NCBI GenBank assembly: GCA_947177315.1
Contig: CAMWTX010000024.1
Span: forward strand, 1 to 13,000
Direction: 5' to 3'
DNA: 13,000 nucleotides
DNA from: an uncultured Bacteroidales bacterium
GTDB lineage: Bacteria; Bacteroidota; Bacteroidia; Bacteroidales; P3
Within the stretch, counting starts at the first letter, position 1. Every line of letters begins with the position of its first letter. This document shows positions 1 to 7,282 of this stretch, one piece after another. The notes under the pieces are model-generated. The model made no database searches. It was not told the origin of the DNA and saw only the letters and a list, made by a program, of their open reading frames with translations. The position numbers and the translations under genes are program-made.

Positions 1-31
1 TTTTTGAAATAAGAACTTAAAAAATACAGCC

Positions 32-1039
32 ATGATGTTTAAACGCAGCTCTTTTATCGCCATTGCTTCCTTGTGCGGCGTGTTGATGTTCACCACTTCG
101 TGCAAGACCCCGAGAGAAAAGAGGTTGGAAGCCGAAAACGAAAGACTGAACAACGAAATCATCAAATCGGATTCGGTGCAGATACAGTTTATGAACGCCT
201 ATGCCGAAATCGACGCCAACCTGCAGGCTATCAAGACGCGCGAAAAAATGATCAACCGCAATAGCCAGGATGCCGAAGAAAACGCCGATGTGCAGCAGCG
301 CATCATCGCCGATATCGTTGCCATCGGCAAATTGATGGAAAGCAACCGTCAGAAATTGCAGAACATGGAAAGCCTGCGCCGCCAGTCGAACGCCGCCCGC
401 GCAGAAGTCAAGAAACTCCAGGCCGAAAACGCTTCGCTCAAGGAAAAACATGCCGTAGCGGTCAATAATCCGCAGGATGCCGAAAGAATCGAAGCGCTCG
501 AAAAAGAAACCGCCCGTTTGAACGAACTCAACCAAAGCCAGGTCAAAATGATTGCTGCGCTTAAAAAGCAACTGGCCGAAAGCGAAGCCCGCATCGAAAG
601 CCTGCAACAGGAACTGGCATCGCTTAAAGATGCTTACGCCGCTTTGGAAAACATAAACAAGGAGCTCAAGGCCAACGAAGCGCAATATCTTGCCCGTTTG
701 GAAGAACAGGAAGCCACCATTTCAAACCTGAACAACCAGCTGAACCAGACCAAGACCGTTTATTATATCGCCGCTCCCGCCAAGGATCTGAAGTCTAAAG
801 GCATCGTTGTCAAGAACAGCGTAAATCCGGATATCAAGGTTTCCGCCCTTACTTCCGTTCCCGATTTCAATGAACTGCGTGTTATCGAAACCAAATCCGG
901 TAAAGCGGACTTGTTGAGCAAACACCCCCAAGGCAGTTACCGCATCGATAACAAGGATAAAAAGAACATCAGGATTGAAATCACCAATCCTCAAAGTTTT
1001 TGGAGCCTGAGCCGCGTCTGCGTGGTCAGCACCAAATAA
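32..1039 (+). CDS. Coiled-coil lipoprotein, Cbp1-like Bacteroidota family
   Basis: This is a 335-residue exported lipoprotein of unknown role. Residues 1-23 are a hydrophobic signal with a relaxed lipobox (FTTSC), giving Cys24 as the lipidated residue. From about 26 to 240 the protein is rich in Glu, Lys, Gln, Leu and Ala in heptad-like order, so a long coiled coil is very likely. A compact C-terminal domain follows from about 242, with a YYIAAPAKDLK segment, a HPQGSYRI segment near 298 and an aromatic FWSLSR segment at 323-328. From memory, this tail matches Bacteroidota proteins annotated as Cbp1-family collagen-binding adhesins. That name is weakly founded, and collagen binding should not be assumed. 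No acidic run follows Cys24, so the surface-export signal of Bacteroidota lipoproteins is not evident and a periplasm-facing anchor is possible. Two adjacent ATGs (32 and 35) could start it. TTTTTG at the window edge may be the end of a -7 element. It is the first gene of a probable two-gene operon. Confidence 0.85.
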   Translation: MMFKRSSFIAIASLCGVLMFTTSCKTPREKRLEAENERLNNEIIKSDSVQIQFMNAYAEIDANLQAIKTREKMINRNSQDAEENADVQQRIIADIVAIGKLMESNRQKLQNMESLRRQSNAARAEVKKLQAENASLKEKHAVAVNNPQDAERIEALEKETARLNELNQSQVKMIAALKKQLAESEARIESLQQELASLKDAYAALENINKELKANEAQYLARLEEQEATISNLNNQLNQTKTVYYIAAPAKDLKSKGIVVKNSVNPDIKVSALTSVPDFNELRVIETKSGKADLLSKHPQGSYRIDNKDKKNIRIEITNPQSFWSLSRVCVVSTK

Positions 1040-1041
1040 TT

Positions 1042-1452
1042 ATGAATAAGTTATCCCTTAAAATAAAGCACATTGCCGGCATCTTCGTATGGGTGTCGGT
1101 AATGTGTTTTTCTATTTCCTGCCGTAGCGACAGGCCGCAGCCCTTCCTCAATCAGAAACAGATGTGCGGATTGCTGTGCGATATCCGCCTGGCGGAGGCG
1201 CACCTGTATCAGACCCGCGAGCAAAAAGACGAGGCGAACCGGGTGATGATAGACCGTTCGATAGATGTTTATGTGCCGGTTTTCCAGAAATACGGCATCA
1301 ACTATGAGCAATACCAGGCCATAGAGAAATATTATATGCACCATCCCGAAAAGATGGAGAAGATAATGCGCGCCGTGGCCGAAAAACTTACGGCGATGAA
1401 GAGCGGCAGGGTGGAAGTTCCGGAAAACGAAGCCGCCGTTTCTAAAGAATAA
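1042..1452 (+). CDS. DUF4296 family lipoprotein
   Basis: This is a small 136-residue exported protein. Residues 1-26 form a signal segment (basic start, then hydrophobic IFVWVSVMCF) ending at Cys27 in SISC, a relaxed lipobox. The mature part matches the DUF4296 pattern: an N-terminal CDIRLAEAHL segment, a middle region with a conserved Asp (DVYVPVFQKYGI), then YEQYQ and a YYMHHPEKMEKI segment before a charged C-terminal helix. The family is restricted to Bacteroidota and has no established biochemical function. The ATG at 1042 was chosen because it begins the signal peptide directly. The upstream in-frame start at 1000 would place 14 hydrophilic residues before it and overlap the preceding gene. 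The gap to that gene is 2 bp, so the two are probably co-transcribed and translationally coupled. The family call is from pattern memory and is fairly secure; the function is unknown. Confidence 0.85.
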   Translation: MNKLSLKIKHIAGIFVWVSVMCFSISCRSDRPQPFLNQKQMCGLLCDIRLAEAHLYQTREQKDEANRVMIDRSIDVYVPVFQKYGINYEQYQAIEKYYMHHPEKMEKIMRAVAEKLTAMKSGRVEVPENEAAVSKE

Positions 1453-1464
1453 TCCTCTTGATTT

Positions 1465-3366
1465 TTAATCCACGTCGATGTCGGTACGCAGGTTTTCCAT
1501 AATGAAACCTTGGCGTTCGGGCGTGTTTTTTCCCATATAGAATTCCAGCGTTTCGCGTATGCCCTGTTCCTTGCGCATGATAACGGGGTCCAGACGCATC
1601 TGCGGTCCGATGAACACCTTGAATTCTTCGGGCGAGATTTCTCCCAGCCCCTTGAATCGGGTTATTTCGGGCTTGTTGCCTATTTCCTTGATGGCTTGCA
1701 GGCGTTCCTCTTCGGTATAGCAGTAGAAAGTCTTTTGCTTGTTGCGCACGCGGAACAAGGGCGTCTGCAGGATATAGAGATGCCCTGTCTTCACGATGTC
1801 GGGAAAGAACTGCAAAAAGAAAGTGAGCAGCAACATGCGGATATGCATCCCGTCCACATCGGCATCGGTGGCTATCACGATATTGTTGTAGCGCAGGTTC
1901 TCCATATCCTCGCCCACGTTCAGAGCCCCTTGGAGCAGGTTGAACTCTTCGTTCTCATATACGATTTTCTTGCTCAGCCCGTAGCTGTTGAGCGGCTTTC
2001 CGCGCAGACTGAACACGGCCTGGGTATTGGCGTCGCGGCTCTTGGTGATGCTTCCCGTGGCCGAATCCCCTTCGGTAATGAAGAGCGTGGTCTGCAGGCG
2101 CAGGTCGTGGTTGGAATCGTAGTGAACCCGGCAGTCGCGCAGTTTCTTGTTGTGCAGGTTCACTTTCTTGGCACTTTCGCGGCTGAGCTTCTTGAGGTCG
2201 GTCATGCTCTTGCGCTCTTTCTCGCTCTCGATGATTTTGCGCTGCATGGCTTCCGCCACGTCGGTGTTGATATGCAGAAAGTTGTCGAGGTTCTTCTTGA
2301 CCGAGTTGCTCACGTAGTTGCGCACCGTCTCGCGGTTCTCGCCGCTCTGCGCCTTTTTCGACTCCTCGCTGTTGTCCATATACACCGAACCCAGCTTGGT
2401 CTTGGTCTGGCTCTCAAAAACAGGTTCTATCACCTTGATGCTCACGGCGGCAATCAGCCCCGTGCGCACATCGGCGGTGTCGTAATCCTTCTTATAGAAC
2501 TCCTTGACCGTTTTGGCAAAGGCTTCGCGGAAAGCCCCCTGGTGCGTTCCCCCCTGGGTGGTGTGCTGTCCGTTCACAAAGCTGTAGTATTCTTCGCCGT
2601 ACTGCTTATCCACATGGGTAAAGGCATATTCGATGTCTTCATCCACGATATGCACCACCGGATAGAGCGGATGGCCGTCCATATTGCGTTCCAGCAAATC
2701 CTTGAGCCCGTTCTCGCTCTTGATTTTGTTCTTGTTGTAGTGAATCGTCAGGCCGTGGTTCAGATAGGCGTAGTTCCACAGCATGCTTTCCACGTATTCT
2801 TCAATAAAATGGTAGTTGCCGAACATATCGGCATCGGGAACAAAGGTTATCTTGGTGCCGTTGCGGTCGTTGCAGTCGGTAAGTTCTTCCTTTACCAGCA
2901 CGCCCTTGGCGAATTCGGCGTACTTTTTCTTGCCCTCGCGGATGGATTCCACGGTAAAGAAACTCGAAAGGGCGTTCACCGCCTTGGTACCCACACCGTT
3001 CAGCCCCACCGATTTTTTAAAGGTCTTGGAATCGTATTTGGCACCGGTGTTCATTTCCGAAACGCAGGCCACCACCTTGCCCAGAGGGATGCCGCGCCCG
3101 TAGTCGCGCACCGTAACCGTGCTTTCCTTGAGCGTTACCTCAATCGTCTTGCCGTTGCCCATCACAAACTCGTCGATAGAGTTGTCTATCACTTCTTTGA
3201 GCAAAACGTAGATGCCGTCGTCCTGGCTGGCGCCGTCGCCCAGCTTGCCGATATACATGCCCGGACGGAGCCGGATATGTTCGTTCCACTTAAGGGTCCG
3301 GATGGTTGCTTCGTCGTAGTCGGCAACGGCAAAATTCAAGGCGTCTTGGGGTTTTTCTTCGGTCAT
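1465..3366 (-). CDS. parE: DNA topoisomerase IV subunit B (ParE)
   Basis: This is the ATPase subunit of topoisomerase IV, which decatenates sister chromosomes in the cytoplasm together with ParC. The 633 residues begin with a GHKL ATPase domain: E58-V-I-D-N62 (N-box), D88-YGRG, and the GLNGVG glycine loop at 121-126. A transducer domain carries GQHTTQGG and the ATP-contacting QTKTK. The Toprim domain has EGDSA at 432-436 and the metal-binding DADVD at 501-505. The C-terminal stretch GKNTPERQ favours ParE over GyrB, which has a different ending in this phylum. All catalytic residues looked for are present, and the length is normal for short Bacteroidota ParE proteins. I chose the ATG at 3366; the longer reading frame would start at a TTG (3396) that lies inside the likely -7 promoter element. 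The gene is transcribed divergently from the T9SS cargo gene and convergently with the DUF4296 gene. parC is not in the window. Confidence 0.95.
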   Translation of the reverse strand: MTEEKPQDALNFAVADYDEATIRTLKWNEHIRLRPGMYIGKLGDGASQDDGIYVLLKEVIDNSIDEFVMGNGKTIEVTLKESTVTVRDYGRGIPLGKVVACVSEMNTGAKYDSKTFKKSVGLNGVGTKAVNALSSFFTVESIREGKKKYAEFAKGVLVKEELTDCNDRNGTKITFVPDADMFGNYHFIEEYVESMLWNYAYLNHGLTIHYNKNKIKSENGLKDLLERNMDGHPLYPVVHIVDEDIEYAFTHVDKQYGEEYYSFVNGQHTTQGGTHQGAFREAFAKTVKEFYKKDYDTADVRTGLIAAVSIKVIEPVFESQTKTKLGSVYMDNSEESKKAQSGENRETVRNYVSNSVKKNLDNFLHINTDVAEAMQRKIIESEKERKSMTDLKKLSRESAKKVNLHNKKLRDCRVHYDSNHDLRLQTTLFITEGDSATGSITKSRDANTQAVFSLRGKPLNSYGLSKKIVYENEEFNLLQGALNVGEDMENLRYNNIVIATDADVDGMHIRMLLLTFFLQFFPDIVKTGHLYILQTPLFRVRNKQKTFYCYTEEERLQAIKEIGNKPEITRFKGLGEISPEEFKVFIGPQMRLDPVIMRKEQGIRETLEFYMGKNTPERQGFIMENLRTDIDVD

Positions 3367-3393
3367 GATGTGCTCTGGGTGATAAAAGGCGGG

Positions 3394-3401
3394 CAAAAAT
3401 A
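3394..3401 (-). promoter_or_regulatory. Candidate -7 promoter element for parE
   Basis: Read on the minus strand this is TATTTTTG, a perfect match to the Bacteroidota -7 consensus TAnnTTTG. It ends 27 bases before the parE ATG at 3366, which fits a short leader. No convincing -33 element (TTTG or TTG) is visible about 20 bases upstream, so the call rests on one box and its position. Confidence 0.5.
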
Positions 3402-3405
3402 ACGA

Positions 3406-3421
3406 TAATTTAGTAACTTCG
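3406..3421 (+). promoter_or_regulatory. Candidate -7 promoter region for the T9SS cargo gene
   Basis: Two adjacent boxes each miss the TAnnTTTG consensus by one base: TAATTTAG at 3406-3413 and TAACTTCG at 3414-3421. The second ends 35 bases before the ATG at 3457. They face away from the parE element only a few bases to the left, so the two promoters would be back to back in a 90-bp space. No clear -33 box is seen. The call is tentative. Confidence 0.35.
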
Positions 3422-3456
3422 CGCGGTATTAACTCTTTATTCCACGCAAAATAGAC

Positions 3457-6400
3457 ATGAAAAAGTTTTTTGGCCCGTTTTTAACCGTTTTGTTTTTCGG
3501 TTTGTTTTTGGTCGGGAATGTGAACGCGCAGACCGCTATCACCACCTTTCCCTACACGGCGGATTTCGGTACAACGGCATCGCCCGGTGCGGACAATGCC
3601 AAGTGGCAGTTCAAGTCTTTCAATTCTGACGGTGAATTGCAGAATACTTCCACACAGTGGAATATTTCTGCAATAGCCGAAGGCAGACTGGCGGTTTGTT
3701 TTAGCCAAGATAACTATGCTACCGAAACGATGCCTACGGCTTTTACCCCTGTTCTCCGTTTGGAAAAGGCAGACAATACAAGCTATGCGATTCATGTTAC
3801 CTATTCCGTTCCGGTTGAGCCGACTAAGAGAACGTTGGTGATGCGTCTGCATACCGCCGATGCTTCGGGCGAACCCTATTATGAGTATGGTGTTGGCACC
3901 AAACAATATCAATACGAAGATTCCATCAAGGATTCCGATGGCAAGGTACGCAGCGTGTTGCTCCAGAACTACCAGGGGGTTCCCAAAAACGGGGTTTCGG
4001 AATATACGTATTATGTTTCTTCCGATTTGATTCCTGAGAACGGCGATTACCGTATATCTTTCCTGATTGACCGCCCTGCCGAAAAGAGCATCAAGGCTGG
4101 AGAAAAGCTGTATATCTCCGCTTTTCGCGTGGAAAAAATTGAGAATGTGGACTTGGCGGCAGGCCAGATTATAAGCCCCTATACCGATTCGAAGGCAGAC
4201 GCGCAGGCTTTTTCAGCTTTTGTAATGAACCGCGGGGGTGGTATTGTAAAGAACTTTACCGCCTGCTATCAGGTGGATGGTTCCGAACCTGTACAGGAAA
4301 ACTTTTCCAATGTCAATATCTTTCCGGACGGAATTTGCCGGATTGCTTTCAAGAGACTGCCCGATTTGCAGACGGGCAACCATACCCTTAAGTTCTGGCT
4401 TGCCCATGCCGATGATATGAATCGCAGCAACGATACGGCAAGTTGTTTGATCAAGGCAGGAACCGCCGCTATCGCCACCATGCCGGCCAATTATCGGTTT
4501 ACCGAAGAAAAGCCTTATGGTTGGACGATGTACAGTGATTCTTTCTATGCCGAACCCGCCTGGCGTTTCGTAAAGGAAGAAAACAAAAACCTGCCTTACG
4601 TTTCCACCGATAAACCGAATGGCAACAGAAACAATGATTGGTTGATTTCTCCGCAGTTCAACTTTGAGAAAGGCAAGATGTACCGCATGGAGTTCACTTA
4701 TAAGGCTGTTTTGGAAACCGGCGATATCATGGGCGACAAGTCTTTGGCGCTCTATATGTGCAAGAATGCGGGCAGGGATTCGCTCTCTTTCCAAGAATTG
4801 GTGTGGAAACAAGACCGTTTCGAATACACAGGCAACCGTCGAATGGTGGTTTATTACCGTGCCAAGGAAAACGCTGTCCGCACCCTGGCTTTTCATACTT
4901 ACGGACCTGCTACTAACGGCGGTCTGCAACTGCAAGGAGTATCGGTTTCCAAGGCGGAAATAAATGAATTGGATTACTTTTTCGATTTTGACGGAAGTTC
5001 CAGTGAAGAACCGGAATATCTGGTAGAAAAGAATCTTGATTTTGTGGATTACGACGGCAATGTTTCCGATGCCGGAACACCGGGTAATTGGGAATTGTGG
5101 GGCAACCAATCGGGATATAACAGTCAATATTCGGCACGTTCGATAGGCTTGCGCGGACAAACCAACGATTGGATAGTCTTTAATCCTTTCTATTTAGAGG
5201 CAGACAAGGATTATTATCTGAGTTTTCGCGCCACAATGGGTCAGAACAATGCGGACCACAACGGTTCATTGGAATATTACGTGCTTGCCGACGGCCCCCG
5301 TTACGATTTGGATTACGGCCAGCAACCAGGCATAAAAGGCAAGAAGACCGTAGCTGGCGATTACGATACGGTGCGCCGGGTCTTTACCGTAAGCGAGAGC
5401 GGTTATTACCTGCTTTCGATACGCAATGTTACCGAGAACCCCGAACAGACCGACCTTGAAAGGGAGAAAAATTATACCGTTTTTGTGGATAATGTTTCCT
5501 TGAGTACGGAAGAGCGTACGGCGGTGCAGGCTATGTATGCCAATGTTCCGTATGAAGCCCGTTTCGGACAAACCGTAACCTTAAGCATGACGTTTCGCAA
5601 TTTCTCGTTGGTAAAAGTGCCTGCCGATTCGATAGCTTTTTGTTATCAGATCGACAGCGGGGAGGTTTGTCGGGAAACTCCGGTTACGGATGCTTTGCCG
5701 CAGGTAAGCAACAATTACACTTTTTCCCGAAAAGCATCTTTCAGTAAGGATAAGGATCAGACGGTAAGGTTTTGGGTGGAAATGAAAGGTTCTTCCGAAA
5801 AACCGGATTATGTGGAAGTAAGGGTAAATAAAATCCAAGCCAAGGAATTGCCTTTTGTGGAAAGGTTTGCCGAAAAATCGATGGATGATTGGCAGTCTTA
5901 TCCTGATTCGCGCAGACAATGGCAGATGCAGTTCGGATCGGAAACGGCGCATTCGGGCGAATGGGCCGTCAAGTACCAAACGGGCGCATCCGCTTTTTCC
6001 GACTTTTTGGTGAGTCCTTTGTTGCGGGTTGAGCAGGGCAAGACCTATCGCGTTTCGTTTTTCGGTAAACGTGGCGGAAACAACGTGGGAGCCAACGACA
6101 GCCTGCGTCTTTTCTATGCCTACAACCGCTACGACAATACGGGATTTATCCGTCAACTGGCGGTTTTCCCAAAACCGGAAAACACAGATTATGATTTTTA
6201 CCATGCCTATGTGCGTTTTCCCGATTCGGGTGTGGTTTTCCTGGGGCTGGAAGCCCGTCTGGAAGGCAATACCGATCCTTTGTACATAGATGATTTCGTA
6301 TTGGTGGACAGCCTGCATACGACTATTTCCGACTATGTGGTTTCCGACCTTTTGGTTTCGGGCAATATGTCGGAATGCGACACGATGGCCATAGGCAGGG

Positions 6401-7281
6401 TTTCCTTCAAGATTACGGCGGGCGGTTTCTCGATGCCCGAAACCATCCGTGCGTATATCAGCTACGATGATGCGCCGGCCAAGGATATTTCTTTCCATAA
6501 GGAAATGATGGACGGCGAAGAAGTCGAACTTTCTTTCACGATGCCGATGTTTTCGGGCGGTGAACACCGCGTAAGGGCCTGGATCGGGCTTCCCGAAGAA
6601 GTGAACCGTACCGACGATACCGTTTCGGCCACCTTCAATGTACATACACCGCAGGTCATGCCGTTCCGGGACGGCGATATCCGCGTGGTGGGTTCGCCCC
6701 GCATGTCTTCGTGCTTTGAGCTGGATTCCACTGGAATTTATATACTCCGTTACCGTTACGATGCCACCGAAGCCGAAGGTGCTTCGGTGCGGCTGAATCT
6801 CTTGACCTATGGCGGCAACCGTATCGTGAACGCCCGTCAGGTGGATGAGCAAACGAATGTGTCCGGGATTCAGACGGTCGAAAAGGAAATTACACTCAGA
6901 GAAGTAAGCGTGTTTGCCTTTGGCGTTGAGTGTAGCGGTCTGCCGGTGGGTGGTGTTTTCCGCATCGACAGCATTTGGTTCGAAGCCAAGCCCGCTTTTG
7001 TTCCCGACACCAATGTTAACGATACCACGGCCATCGGCACTTTTGCCGCCGATGAATTCCGCCTGCAACCCAACCCGGCCTCCGACCTGGTGGAAATTGT
7101 CGTTCCCGCACAGGCACAACACTTGGATATTTTCGATATGCAAGGCCGTGTATGCCGCCATTTCGCCTTGAGGAAACAGCCGGTGCTGCGTGTTTCGCTG
7201 CAAGGATTGAAAGCGGGCGTGTATATGGTGCGCGTGTCGGGCGACCGCAAGGCGGCCACGCTCAAACTTATCAAGAGATAG
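3457..7281 (+). CDS. Large secreted multidomain protein with type A T9SS sorting domain
   Basis: This 1274-residue protein is predicted to be secreted by the type IX system and kept on the cell surface or released. Residues 1-25 are a Sec signal (cleavage after NVNA). The body is built of beta-sandwich modules with no enzyme motif that I recognise. Three segments have the choice-of-anchor J look, marked by D394-W-LISP, D571-W-IVFNP and D849-F-LVSP. Three Ig-like (CARDB/APHP-type) modules alternate with them at about 231-333, 697-798 and 965-1063. The first two share CYQ(V/I)D (270-274, 729-733), and the first and third end in NRSNDT and NRTDDT. A last beta domain and an Asp/Thr-rich linker precede the sorting domain (about 1198-1274), which starts LQPNPASD and ends LKLIKR. 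Such proteins are often adhesins or the non-catalytic parts of proteases; the actual ligand is unknown. GC content is visibly lower than in the neighbouring genes. nadK follows after 1 bp. Confidence 0.9.
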   Translation: MKKFFGPFLTVLFFGLFLVGNVNAQTAITTFPYTADFGTTASPGADNAKWQFKSFNSDGELQNTSTQWNISAIAEGRLAVCFSQDNYATETMPTAFTPVLRLEKADNTSYAIHVTYSVPVEPTKRTLVMRLHTADASGEPYYEYGVGTKQYQYEDSIKDSDGKVRSVLLQNYQGVPKNGVSEYTYYVSSDLIPENGDYRISFLIDRPAEKSIKAGEKLYISAFRVEKIENVDLAAGQIISPYTDSKADAQAFSAFVMNRGGGIVKNFTACYQVDGSEPVQENFSNVNIFPDGICRIAFKRLPDLQTGNHTLKFWLAHADDMNRSNDTASCLIKAGTAAIATMPANYRFTEEKPYGWTMYSDSFYAEPAWRFVKEENKNLPYVSTDKPNGNRNNDWLISPQFNFEKGKMYRMEFTYKAVLETGDIMGDKSLALYMCKNAGRDSLSFQELVWKQDRFEYTGNRRMVVYYRAKENAVRTLAFHTYGPATNGGLQLQGVSVSKAEINELDYFFDFDGSSSEEPEYLVEKNLDFVDYDGNVSDAGTPGNWELWGNQSGYNSQYSARSIGLRGQTNDWIVFNPFYLEADKDYYLSFRATMGQNNADHNGSLEYYVLADGPRYDLDYGQQPGIKGKKTVAGDYDTVRRVFTVSESGYYLLSIRNVTENPEQTDLEREKNYTVFVDNVSLSTEERTAVQAMYANVPYEARFGQTVTLSMTFRNFSLVKVPADSIAFCYQIDSGEVCRETPVTDALPQVSNNYTFSRKASFSKDKDQTVRFWVEMKGSSEKPDYVEVRVNKIQAKELPFVERFAEKSMDDWQSYPDSRRQWQMQFGSETAHSGEWAVKYQTGASAFSDFLVSPLLRVEQGKTYRVSFFGKRGGNNVGANDSLRLFYAYNRYDNTGFIRQLAVFPKPENTDYDFYHAYVRFPDSGVVFLGLEARLEGNTDPLYIDDFVLVDSLHTTISDYVVSDLLVSGNMSECDTMAIGRVSFKITAGGFSMPETIRAYISYDDAPAKDISFHKEMMDGEEVELSFTMPMFSGGEHRVRAWIGLPEEVNRTDDTVSATFNVHTPQVMPFRDGDIRVVGSPRMSSCFELDSTGIYILRYRYDATEAEGASVRLNLLTYGGNRIVNARQVDEQTNVSGIQTVEKEITLREVSVFAFGVECSGLPVGGVFRIDSIWFEAKPAFVPDTNVNDTTAIGTFAADEFRLQPNPASDLVEIVVPAQAQHLDIFDMQGRVCRHFALRKQPVLRVSLQGLKAGVYMVRVSGDRKAATLKLIKR

Positions 7282-7282
7282 C

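Noticed and set aside
3367..3396. Longer parE with a TTG start at 3396
   Set aside because: The TTG is part of the TATTTTTG promoter-like box, and the extra ten residues are not part of the conserved ParE N-terminus; the ATG at 3366 is better.
1510..3402. A 630-codon open frame antisense to nearly all of parE
   Set aside because: The sense strand has full GHKL and Toprim motifs; the antisense product is low-complexity (rich in His, Val, Leu and Phe) with no family resemblance. It stays open because the sense frame rarely uses TTA, CTA or TCA codons.
7128..7135. TATTTTCG as an internal promoter for nadK
   Set aside because: It has one mismatch and no -33 element, and lies in coding sequence 147 bases upstream; not strong enough to list as a feature.
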